Source: Isoperla grammatica
Lineage: Eukaryota; Arthropoda; Insecta; Plecoptera; Perlodidae
Length of the DNA: 64,000 nucleotides
NCBI GenBank assembly: GCA_945910005.1
Contig: CAMDTW010000165.1
Location: forward strand, 372,001 to 436,000
Direction: 5' to 3'
Positions 13,301 to 25,200 of the stretch are shown here, in pieces. The notes beneath the pieces are model-generated. The model worked only from the letters and a program-made list of their open reading frames with translations, was not told the origin of the DNA and did not search any database. Each line of letters begins with the position of its first letter. Position 1 is the first letter of the stretch. A program made the position numbers and the translations under genes.

Positions 13301-16071
13301 CGCAGGGTTTATCAAGTACAGTCACCGTCACAATATAGAAAGCATGCGTTGTCTTCATATAAAGCATGTAGTGGCTCTCTTGTCACTGACTTAGCGCAAG
13401 TTTTATCAAGTATAGTCACCGTCACAATAGAGAAAACATGCGTTGTCTTCATATGTTGCATGTAGTTGCTCTCATGTCACTGACTTAGCGCAGGGTTTAT
13501 CAAGTACAGTCACCGTCACAAGCGAGGAAATATGCGTTGTCCTCATATGTTGCATGTAGTTGCTCTCATGTCACTGACTTAGCGCAGGGTTTATCAAGTA
13601 CAAATCACCGTCACAATAGAGAAAACATGCGTTGTCTTCATATGTTGCATGTAGTTTCTCTCATGTCACTGACTTAGCGCAGGGTTTATCAAGTACACTA
13701 ACCTTCACAAGCGAGGAAACATGCGTTGTCTTCATATGTTGCATGTAGTTGCTCTCATGTCACTGACTTTGCGCAGGGTTTATCAAGAACAGTCACCTTC
13801 ACAAGCGAGGAAACATGCGTTGTCTTCATATGTTGCATGTAGTTGCTCTCATGTCACTGACTTAGCGCAGGGTTTATCAAGTACAGTCACCGTCACAAGC
13901 GAGGAAACATGCGTTGTCTTCATATGTTGCATGTAGTTGCTTTCATGTCACTGACTTAGCGCAGGGTTTTTTCAAGTACAGTTACCTTCACAAGCGAGGA
14001 AATATGCGTTGTCTTCATATGTTGCATGTTGTTGCTCTCATGTCACTGACATAGCGCAGGGTTTATCAAGTATAGTCACCGTCACAATAGAGAAAACATG
14101 CGTTGTCTTCATATGTTGCATGTAGTTGCTCTCATATCACTCACTTAGCGCAGGGTTTATCAAGTATAGTCACGGTCACAATAGAGAAAACATGCGATGT
14201 CTTCATATGTTGCATGTAGTTGCTCTCATGTCACTGACTTAGCACAGGGTTTATCAAGTACAGTCACCGTCACAAGCGAGGAAACATGCGTTGTCTTCAT
14301 ATGTTGCATGTAGTTTCTCTCATGTCACTGACTTAGCGCAGGGTTTATCAAGTACACTCACCATCACAAGCGAGGAAACATGCGTTGTCTTCATATGTTG
14401 CATGTAGTTGCTCTCATGTCACTGACTTTGCGCAGGGTTTATCAAGTACAGTCACCTTCACAAGCGAGGAAACATGCGTTGTCTTCATATGTTGCATGTA
14501 GTTGCTCTCATGTCACTGACTTAGCGCAGGGTTTATCAAGTACAGTCACCGTCACAAGCGAGGAAACATGCGTTGTCTTCATATGTTGCATGTAGTTGCT
14601 CTTATGTCACTGACTTAGCGCAGGGTTTTTTCAAGTACAGTCACCTTCACAAGCGAGGAAACATGCGTTGTCTTCATATGTTGCATGTAGTTGCTCTCAT
14701 GTCACTGTCTTAGCGCAGGGTTTTTTCAAGTACAGTCACCTTCACAAGCGAGGAAACATGCGTTGTCTTCATATGTTGCATGTAGTTGCTCTCATGTCAC
14801 TGACATAGCGCAGGGTTTATCACGTACAGTCACCGTCACAAGCGAGAAAACATGCGTTGTCTTCATATGTTGCATGTAGTTGCTCTCATGTCACTGACTT
14901 AGCGCAGGGTTTTTCACGTACAGTCACCGTCACAAGCGAGGAAACATGCGTTGTCCTAATATGTTGCATGTAGTTGCTCTCATGTCACTGACTTAGCGCA
15001 GGGTTTATCAACACAGTCACCGTCACAAGCGAGGAAACATGCGTTGTCCTAATATGTTGCATGTAGTTGCTCTCATGTCACTGACTTAGCGCAGGGTTTA
15101 TCAAGTACAGTCACCTTCACAAGCGAGGAAACATGCGTTGTCTTCATATGTTGCATGTAGTTGCTCTCATGTCACTGACTTAGCGCAGGGTTTATCAAGT
15201 ACAGTCACCGTCACAAGCGAGGAAACATGCATTGTAATCATATGTTGCATGTAGTTGCTCTCATGTCACTGACTCAGCGCAGGGTTTATCAAGTACAGTC
15301 ACCGTCACAAGCGAGGAAACATGCGTTGTCTTCATATGTTGCATGTAGTTGCTCTCATGACACTGACTTAGCGCAGGGTTTATCAAGTACAGTCACCATC
15401 ACAAGCGAGAAAACATGCATTGTCGTCATATGTTGCATGTAGTTGCTCTCATGTCACTGACTCAGCGCAGGGTTTATCAAGTACAGTCACCGTCACAAGC
15501 GAGGAAACATGCGTTGTCTTCATATGTTGCATGTAGTTGCTCTCATGTCACTGACTTAGCGCAGGGTTTATCAAGAACAGTCACCGTCACAAGCGAGGAA
15601 ACATGCGTTGTCTTCATATGTTGCATGTAGTTGCTCTCATGACACTGACTTAGCGCAGGGTTATCAAATACAGTCACCATCACAAGCGAGAAAACATGCG
15701 TTGTCGTCATATGTTGCTTGTAGTTGCTTTTATGTCACTGATTTAGCGCAGGGTTTATCAAGTACAGTCACCGTCGTAAGCGAGGAAACATGCGTTGTCT
15801 TCATATGTTGCATGTAGTTGCTCTCATGTCACTGACTTAGCGCATGGTTTATCAAGTACAGTCACCGTCACAAGCGAGGAAACATGCGTTGTCTTCATAT
15901 GTTGCATATAGTTGCTCTCATGTCACTGACTTAGCGCAGGGTTTATCACGTACAGTCACCTTCACAAGCGAGAAAACATGCGTTGTCTTCATATGTTGCA
16001 TGTAGTTTCTCTCATGTCACTGACTTACCGCAGGGTTTATCAAGTACAGTCACCGTCACAAGCGAGGAAAC
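10337..16071. repeat. Second-order unit H1 (about 61 monomers)
   Basis: H1 is the first of three large tandem units. It matches H2 at +5735 up to about 11.0 kb, at +5829 to about 13.28 kb and at +6205 from there on. The steps equal one and four monomers. The first two monomers are the most divergent seen (TTGTGCTCATG, GACCCTGCGCAGG, GCGCGGGGGTTATC, TTCAGAAGCG). The right half carries a characteristic series: GTACAAATCACC, GGGTTTTTTCAAG, ATCAACACAGTC, GTAATCATATG and GACTCAGCG monomers. The four-monomer gap relative to H2 lies at about 13.285 kb, where TGACTTAACGCAGG follows directly. Confidence 0.87.
14485..14578 (+). repeat. Representative near-consensus 94-bp monomer
   Basis: This copy carries the commonest base at nearly every position and serves as the numbering reference, starting at TCATATG. 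Landmarks are CATATG at 2-7 (an NdeI site in most copies), GCATGT at 10-15, TGACTTAG at 33-40, GCGC at 40-43, GTACAG at 56-61, CAAGCGAGGA at 71-80 and ACATGCG at 82-88. Frequent variable sites are 38-40 (TAG, also TTG, TTA, AAG, CAG, ACC), 55 (A or C), 67 (T or G) and the CpG at 87-88 (CG, TG, CA, AG). Composition is 42 G+C in 94 in the T67 form. Invariant CpGs lie at 41-42, 75-76 and 87-88, with extra ones when 55 is C or 67 is G. Confidence 0.95.
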
Positions 16072-19000
16072 ATGCGTTGTTTTCATATGTTGCATGTAGT
16101 TGCTCTCATGTCACTGACTTTACGCAGGGTTTATCACGTACAGTCACCTTCAAAAGCGAGGAAACATGCGTTGTCTTCATATGTTGCATGTAGTTGCTCT
16201 CATGTCACTGACTTAGCGCAGGGTTTATCACGTACAGTCACCGTCACAAGCGAGGAAGCATGCGTTGTCTTAATATGTTGCATGTAGTTGCTCTCATATC
16301 ACTGACTTAGCGAGGGGTTTGTCACGTACAGTCACCTTCACAAGCGAGGAAACATGCGTTGTCTTCATATGTTGCATGTAGTTGCTCTCATGTCACAAAC
16401 TTAGCGCAGGGTTTATCAAGTACAGTCACCGTCACAATAGAGAAAACATGCATTGTCTTCATATGTTGCATGTAGTTGCTCTCATGTCACTGACTTAGCG
16501 CAAGGTTTATCACGAACAGTTACCTTCACATCGAGGAAACATGCGTTGTCTTCATATGTTGCATGTAGTTGCTCTCATGTCACTGACATAGCGCAGGCTT
16601 TATCAAGTACAGTCACCTTCACAAGCGAGGAAACATGCGTTGTCTTTATATGTTGCATGTAGTTGCTCTCATGTCACTGACATAGCGCAGGGTTTATTAA
16701 GTACAGTCACCTTCACAAGCGAGGAAACATGCGTTGTCTTCATATGTTGTATGTAGTTGCTCTCATGTCACTGACTAAGGGCAGGGTTTATCAAGTACAG
16801 TCACCTTCACAAGCGAGGAAACATGCGTTGTCTTCATATGTTGCATGTAGTTGCTCTCATGTCACTGACTAAGGGCAGGGTTAATCAAGTACAGTCACCT
16901 TCACAAGCGAGACACCATGCGTTGTCTTCATATGTTGCATGTAGTTGCTCTCATGTCACTGACTTAGCGCAGGGTTTATCAAGTACAGTCACCTTCACAA
17001 GCGTGGAAACATGTTTTGTCTTCATATGTTGCATGTAGTTGCTCTCATGTCACTGACTTTGCGCAGGGTTTATCACGTACAGTCACCGTCACAAGCGAGA
17101 AAACATGCGTTGTCTTCAAATGTTGCATGTAGTTGCTCTCATGTCAGTGACTTAGCGCTGGGTTTATCACGTAAAGTCACCGTCACAAGCGAGGAAATAT
17201 GCGTTGTCCTCATATGTTGCATGTAGTTGCTCTCATGCCATTGACTTAGCGCAGGGTTTATCAAGTACAGTCACCGTCACAAGCGAGGAAACATGTGTTG
17301 TCATCATATGTTGCATGTAGTTGCTCTCATGTCACTGACTTAGCGCAGGGTTTATCACGTACAGTAACCTTCACAAGCGAGGAAACATGCGTTGTCTTCA
17401 TATGTTGCATGAAGTTTCTCTCATGTCACTGACTTACCGCAGGGTTTATCAAGTACAGTCACCGTCACAAGCGAGGAAACATGCGTTGTTTTCATATGTT
17501 GCATGTAGTTGCTCTCATGTCACTGACTTAGCGCAGGGTTTATCACGTACAGTCACCTTCACAAGCGAGGAAACATGCGTTGTCTTCATATGTTGCATGT
17601 AGTTGCTCTCATGTCACTGACTTAGCGCAGGGTTTATCACGTACAGTCACCTTCACAAGCGAGGAAACATGTGTTGTCTTCATATGTTGCATGTAGTTGC
17701 TCTCATGTCACTGACTTAGCGCAGGGTTAATCTCGTACAGTCACCTTAACAAGCGAGAAAACATGCGTTGTCTTCATATGTTGCATGTAGTTGCTCTCAT
17801 GTCACTGACTTAGCGCAGTGTTCATCAAGTACAGTCACCGTCACAAGCGAGGAAATATGCGTTGTCTTCATATGTTGCATTTTGTTGCTCTCATGTCACT
17901 GACTTAGCGCAGGGTTTATCAAGTACAGTCACCTTCACAAGCGAGGAAACATGCGTTGTCTTCATATGTTGCATGTAGTTGCTCTCATGTCACTGACTTA
18001 GCGCAGGGTTTGTCAAGTACAGTCACCTTCACAAGCGTGGAAACATGTGTTGTCTTCATATGTTGCATGTAGTTGCTCTCATGTCACTGACTTTGCGCAG
18101 GGTTTATCAAGTACAGTCACCTTCACAAGCGAGGAAACATGCGTTGTCTTCATATGTTGCATGTAGTTGCTTTCATGTCACTGACTTAGCGCAGGGTTAA
18201 TCTCGTACAGTCACCTTCACAAGCGAGGAAACATGAGTTGTCCTCATATGTTGCATGTAGTTGTTCTCATGTAACTGACTTAGCGCAGGGTTTATCAAGT
18301 ACAGTCACCGTCACAAGCGAGGAAACATGCGTTGTCTTCATATGTTGCATGTAGTGGCTCTCATGTCTCTGACTTAGCGCAGGGTTTATCACGTACAGTC
18401 ACCGTCACAAGCGAGGAAGCATGCGTTGTCTTCATATGTTGCATGTAGTTGCTCTCATATCACTGACTTAGCGCAGGGTTTATCACGTACAGTCACCTTC
18501 ACAAGCGAGGAAACATGCGTTGTCTTCATATGTTGCATGTAATTGCTCTCATGTCACTGACTTAGCGCAGGGTTTATCAAGTACAGTCACCGTCACAATA
18601 GAGAAAACATGCATTGTCTTCATATGTTGCATGTAGTTGCTCTCATGTCACTGACTTAGCGCAAGGTTTATCACGTACAGTTACCTTCACAGGCGAGGAA
18701 ACATGCGTTGTCTTCATATATTGCATGTAGTTGCTCTCATGTCACTGACTTAGCGCAGGCTTTATTAAGTACAGTCACCTTCACAAGCGAGGAAACATGC
18801 GTTGTCTTCATATGTTGCATGTAGTTGCTCTCATTTCACTGACATAGCGCAGGGTTTATCAAGTACAGTCACCTTCACAAGCGAGGAAACATGCGTTGTC
18901 TTCATATGTTGTATGTAGTTGCTCTCATGTCACTGACTAAGGGCAGGGTTTATCAAGTACAGTCACCTTCACAAGCGAGGAAACATGAGTTGTCTTCATA

Positions 19001-22000
19001 TGTTGCACGTAGTTGCTCTCAAGTCACTGACCTAGCGCAGGGTTTATCATGTACAGTCACCTTCACAAGCGTGGAAACATGTTTTTTCTTCATATGTTGC
19101 ATGTAGTTGCTCTTATGTCACTAACTTTGCGCAAGGTTTATCAAGTACAGTCACCTTCACAAGCGAGGAAACATGCGTTGTCTTCATATGTTGCATGTAG
19201 TTGCTTTCATGTCACTGACTTAGCGCAGGGTTTATCACGTACAGTCACCGTCACAAGCGAGGAAACATGCGTTGTCTTCATATGTTGCATGTAGTTGCTT
19301 TTATGTCACTGACTTAGCGCAGGGTTTATCAAGTACAGTCACCGTCACAAGCGAAGAAACATGCGTTGTCCTAATATTTTGCATGTAGTTGCTGTCATGT
19401 CACTGACTTAGCGCAGGGTTTATCACGTACAGTCACCTTCACAAGCGAGGAAACATGCATTGCCTTCAGATGTTGCATGTAGTTGCTCTCATGTCACTGA
19501 CTTAACGCAGGGTTTATCAAGTACAGTCACCGTCACAATATAGAAAGCATGCGTTGTATTCATATGTTGCATGTAGTGGCTCTCTTGTCACTGACTTAGC
19601 GCAAGGTTTATCAAGTATAGTCACCGTCACAATAGAGAAAACATGCGTTGTCTTCATATGTTGCATGTAGTTGCTCTCATGTCACTGACTTAGCGCAGGG
19701 TTTATCAAGTACAGTCACCGTCACAAGCGAGGAAATATGCGTTGTCCTCATATGTTGCATGTAGTTGCTCTCATGTCACTGACTTAGCGCAGGGTTTATC
19801 AAGTACAAATCACCGTCACAATAGAGAAAACATGCGTTGTCTTCATATGTTGCATGTAGTTTCTCTCATGTCACTGACTTAGCGCAGGGTTTATCAAGTA
19901 CACTTACCTTCACAAGCGAGGAAACATGCGTTGTCTTCATATGTTGCATGTAGTTGCTCTCATGTCACTGACTTTGCGCAGGGTTTATCAAGAACAGTCA
20001 CCTTCACAAGCGAGGAAACATGCGTTGTCTTCATATGTTGCATGTAGTTGCTCTCATGTCACTGACTTAGCGCAGGGTTTATCAAGTACAGTCACCGTCA
20101 CAAGCGAGGAAACATGCGTTGTCTTCATATGTTGCATGTAGTTGCTTTCATGTCACTGACTTAGCGCAGGGTTTTTTCAAGTACAGTTACCTTCACAAGC
20201 GAGGAAATATGCGTTGTCTTCATATGTTGCATGTTGTTGCTCTCATGTCACTGACATAGCGCAGGGTTTATCAAGTACAGTCACCGTCACAATAGAGAAA
20301 ACATGCGTTGTCTTCATATGTTGCATGTAGTTGCTCTCATATCACTCACTTAGAGCAGGGTTTATCAAGTATAGTCACGGTCACAATAGAGAAAACATGC
20401 GATGTCTTCATATGTTGCATGTAGTTGCTCTCATGTCACTGACTTAGCACAGGGTTTATCAAGTACAGTCACCGTCACAAGCGAGGAAACATGCGTTGTC
20501 TTCATATGTTGCATGTAGTTTCTCTCATGTCACTGACTTAGCGCAGGGTTTATCAAGTACACTCACCATCACAAGCGAGGAAACATGCGTTGTCTTCATA
20601 TGTTGCATGTAGTTGCTCTCATGTCACTGACTTTGCGCAGGGTTTATCAAGTACAGTCACCTTCACAAGCGAGGAAACATGCGTTGTCTTCATATGTTGC
20701 ATGTAGTTGCTCTCATGTCACTGACTTAGCGCAGGGTTTATCAAGTACAGTCACCGTCACAAGCGAGGAAACATGCGTTGTCTTCATATGTTGCATGTAG
20801 TTGCTCTTATGTCACTGACTTAGCGCAGGGTTTTTTTAAGTACAGTCACCTTCACAAGCGAGGAAACATGCGTTGTCTTCATATGTTGCATGTAGTTGCT
20901 CTCATGTCACTGTCTTAGCGCAGGGTTTTTTCAAGTACAGTCACCTTCACAAGCGAGGAAACATGCGTTGTCTTCATATGTTGCATGTAGTTGCTCTCAT
21001 GTCACTGACATAGCGCAGGGTTTATCACGTACAGTCACCGTCACAAGCGAGAAAACATGCGTTGTCTTCATATGTTGCATGTAGTTGCTCTCATGTCACT
21101 GACTTAGCGCAGGGTTTTTCACGTACAGTCACCGTCACAAGCGAGGAAACATGCGTTGTCCTAATATGTTGCATGTAGTTGCTCTCATGTCACTGACTTA
21201 GCGCAGGGTTTATCAACACAGTCACCGTCACAAGCGAGGAAACATGCGTTGTCCTAATATGTTGCATGTAGTTGCTCTCATGTCACTGACTTAGCGCAGG
21301 GTTTATCAAGTACAGTCACCTTCACAAGCGAGGAAACATGCGTTGTCTTCATATGTTGCATGTAGTTGCTCTCATGTCACTGACTTAGCGCAGGGTTTAT
21401 CAAGTACAGTCACCGTCACAAGCGAGGAAACATGCATTGTAATCATATGTTGCATGTAGTTGCTCTCATGTCACTGACTCAGCGCAGGGTTTATCAAGTA
21501 CAGTCACCGTCACAAGCGAGGAAACATGCGTTGTCTTCATATGTTGCATGTAGTTGCTCTCATGACACTGACTTAGCGCAGGGTTTATCAAGTACAGTCA
21601 CCATCACAAGCGAGAAAACATGCATTGTCGTCATATGTTGCATGTAGTTGCTCTCATGTCACTGACTCAGCGCAGGGTTTATCAAGTACAGTCACCGTCA
21701 CAAGCGAGGAAACATGCGTTGTCTTCATATGTTGCATGTAGTTGCTCTCATGTCACTGACTTAGCGCAGGGTTTATCAAGAACAGTCACCGTCACAAGCG
21801 AGGAAACATGCGTTGTCTTCATATGTTGCATGTAGTTGCTCTCATGACACTGACTTAGCGCAGGGTTTATCAAATACAGTCACCATCACAAGCGAGAAAA
21901 CATGCGTTGTCGTCATATGTTGCATGTAGTTGCTTTTATGTCACTGATTTAGCGCAGGGTTTATCAAGTACAGTCACCGTCACAAGCGAGGAAACATGCG

Positions 22001-22277
22001 TTGTCTTCATATGTTGCATGTAGTTGCTCTCATGTCACTGACTTAGCGCATGGTTTATCAAGTACAGTCACCGTCACAAGCGAGGAAACATGCGTTGTCT
22101 TCATATGTTGCATATAGTTGCTCTCATGTCACTGACTTAGCGCAGGGTTTATCACGTACAGTCACCTTCACAAGCGAGAAAACATGCGTTGTCTTCATAT
22201 GTTGCATGTAGTTTCTCTCATGTCACTGACTTACCGCAGGGTTTATCAAGTACAGTCACCGTCACAAGCGAGGAAAC
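16072..22277. repeat. Second-order unit H2 (about 66 monomers, 6206 bp)
   Basis: This is the fullest H unit. It carries an extra GACTAAGGGCAGG monomer near 16.73-16.91 kb relative to H1 and four monomers near 19.1-19.5 kb that H1 lacks. Private markers are a GAGACACCATGCG monomer near 16.91 kb (shared with H1), ACTTAGAGCAGGG near 20.35 kb and GGGTTTTTTTAAG near 20.83 kb. The last two are absent from H1 and H3 but present in H2' near 48.56 and 49.04 kb. H2 opens the left part of the 28-kb third-order repeat. Confidence 0.9.
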
Positions 22278-25200
22278 ATGCGTTGTTTTCATATGTTGCA
22301 TGTAGTTGCTCTCATGTCACTGACTTTACGCAGGGTTTATCACGTACAGTCACCTTCAAAAGCGAGGAAACATGCGTTGTCTTCATATGTTGCATGTAGT
22401 TGCTCTCATGTCACTGACTTAGCGCAGGGTTTATCACGTACAGTCACCGTCACAAGCGAGGAAGCATGCGTTGTCTTAATATGTTGCATGTAGTTGCTCT
22501 CATATCACTGACTTAGCGAGGGGTTTGTCACGTACAGTCACCTTCACAAGCGAGGAAACATGCGTTGTCTTCATATGTTGCATGTAGTTGCTCTCATGTC
22601 ACAAACTTAGCGCAGGGTTTATCAAGTACAGTCACCGTCACAATAGAGAAAACATGCATTGTCTTCATATGTTGCATGTAGTTGCTCTCATGTCACTGAC
22701 TTAGCGCAAGGTTTATCACGAACAGTTACCTTCACATCGAGGAAACATGCGTTGTCTTCATATGTTGCATGTAGTTGCTCTCATGTCACTGACATAGCGC
22801 AGGCTTTATCAAGTACAGTCACCTTCACAAGCGAGGAAACATGCGTTGTCTTTATATGTTGCATGTAGTTGCTCTCATGTCACTGACATAGCGCAGGGTT
22901 TATCAAGTACAGTCACCTTCACAAGCGAGGAAACATGCGTTGTCTTCATATGTTGTATGTAGTTGCTCTCATGTCACTGACTAAGGGCAGGGTTTATCAA
23001 GTACAGTCACCTTCACAAGCGAGGAAACATGCGTTGTCTTCATATGTTGCATGTAGTTGCTCTCATGTCACTGACTTAGCGCAGGGTTTATCAAGTACAG
23101 TCACCTTCACAAGCGTGGAAACATGTTTTGTCTTCATATGTTGCATAAAGTTGCTCTCATGTCACTGACTTTGCGCAGGGTTTATCAAGTACAGTCACCT
23201 TCACAAGCGAGGAAACATGCGTTGTCTTCATATGTTGCATGTCGTTGCTCTCATGTCACTGACTTAGCGCAGGGTTTATCAAGTACAGTCACCTTCACAA
23301 GCGAGGAAACATGCGTTGTCTTCATATGTTGCATGTTGTTGCTCTCATGCCATTGACTTAGCGCAGGGTTTATCAAGTACAGTCACCGTCACAAGCGAGG
23401 AAACATGTGTTGTCATCATATGTTGCATGTAGTTGCTCTCATGTCACTGACTTAGCGCAGGGTTTATCACGTACAGTAACCTTCACAAGCGAGGAAACAT
23501 GCGTTGTCTTCATATGTTGCATGAAGTTTCTCTCATGTCACTGACTTACCGCAGGGTTTATCAAGTACAGTCACCGTCACAAGCGAGGAAACATGCGTTG
23601 TTTTCATATGTTGCATGTAGTTGCTCTCATGTCACTGACTTAGCGCAGGGTTTATCACGTACAGTCACCTTCACAAGCGAGGAAACATGCGTTGTCTTCA
23701 TATGTTGCATGTAGTTGCTCTCATGTCACTGACTTAGCGCAGGGTTTATCACGTACAGTCACCTTCACAAGCGAGAAAAACATGTGTTGTCTTCATATGT
23801 TGCATGTAGTTGCTCTCATGTCACTGACTTAGCTTAGGGTTAATCTCGTACAGTTACCTTAACAAGCGAGAAAACATGCGTTGTCTTCATATGTTGCATG
23901 TAGTTGCTCTCATGTCACTGACTTAGCGCAGTGTTCATCAAGTACAGTCACCGTCACAAGCGAGGAAATATGCGTTGTCTTCATATGTTGCATGTAGTTG
24001 CTCTCATGTCACTGACTTAGCGCAGGGTTTATCAAGTACAGTCACCTTCACAAGCGAGGAAACATGCGTTGTCTTCATATGTTGCATGTAGTTGCTCTCA
24101 TGTCACTGACTTAGCGCAGGGTTTGTCAAGTACAGTCACCTTCACAAGCGTGGAAACATGTGTTGTCTTCATATGTTGCATGTAGTTGCTCTCATGTCAC
24201 TGACTTTGCGCAGGGTTTATCAAGTACAGTCACCTTCACAAGCGAGGAAACATGCATTGTCTTCATATGTTGCATGTAGTTGCTTTCATGTCACTGACCA
24301 AGCGCAGGGTTAATCTCGTACAGTCACCTTCACAAGCGAGGAAACATGAGTTGTCCTCATATGTTGCATGTAGTTGTTCTCATGTAACTGACTTAGCGCA
24401 GGGTTTATCAAGTACAGTCACCGTCACAAGCGAGGAAACATGCGTTGTCTTCATATGTTGCATGTAGTGGCTCTCATGTCTCTGACTTAGCGCAGGGTTT
24501 ATCACGTACAGTCACCGTCACAAGCGAGGAAGCATGCGTTGTCTTCATATGTTGCATGTAGTTGCTCTCATATCACTGACTTAGCGCAGGGTTTATCACG
24601 TACAGTCACCTTCACAAGCGAGGAAACATGCGTTGTCTTCATATGTTGCATGTAATTGCTCTCATGTCACTGACTTAGCGCAGGGTTTATCAAGTACAGT
24701 CACCGTCACAATAGAGAAAACATGCATTGTCTACATATGTTGCATGTAGTTGCTCCCATGTCACTGACTTAGCGCAAGGTTTATCACGTACAGTTACCTT
24801 CACAGGCAAGGAAACATGCGTTGTCTTCATATATTGCATGTAGTTGCTCTCATGTCACTGACTTAGCGCAGGCTTTATTAAGTACAGTCACCTTCACAAG
24901 CGAGGAAACATACGTTGTCTTCATATGTTGCATGTAGTTGCTCTCATGTCACTGACATAGCGCAGGGTTTATCAAGTACAGTCACCTTCACAAGCGAGGA
25001 AACATGCGTTGTCTTCATATGTTGTATGTAGTTGCTCTCATGTCACTGACTAAGGGCAGGGTTTATCAAGTACAGTCACCTTCACAAGCGAGGAAACATG
25101 AGTTGTCTTCATATGTTGCACGTAGTTGCTCTCATGTCACTGACCTAGCGCAGGGTATATCACGTACAGTCACCTTCACAAGCGTGGAAACATGTTTTGT

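Noticed and set aside
14485..14578. Hammerhead-type ribozyme, known from some animal satellites
   Set aside because: The monomer has CTGACTTAG and GAGGAAAC, which superficially recall the core, but the required CTGANGA box is not present and I could not place the stems.
14485..14578. CENP-B box
   Set aside because: No match to the conserved TTCG....A..CGGG core on either strand of the monomer or its common variants.
14485..14578. RNA polymerase III promoter or tRNA/SINE origin
   Set aside because: No convincing A-box and B-box pair (no GGTTCGANTCC-like string), no tRNA fold and no A-rich tail.
20160..20180. Terminator or poly-T signal in GGGTTTTTTCAAG monomers
   Set aside because: A short T-run from a 1-bp length variant of GGGTTTATC, with no preceding hairpin. 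It recurs only because the monomer was duplicated.
23830..23845. Telomere-like TTAGGGTTA
   Set aside because: A single occurrence made by substitutions in one monomer (GCGCAGGGTTAATC to GCTTAGGGTTAATC). It is not tandem and is not found in other monomers.
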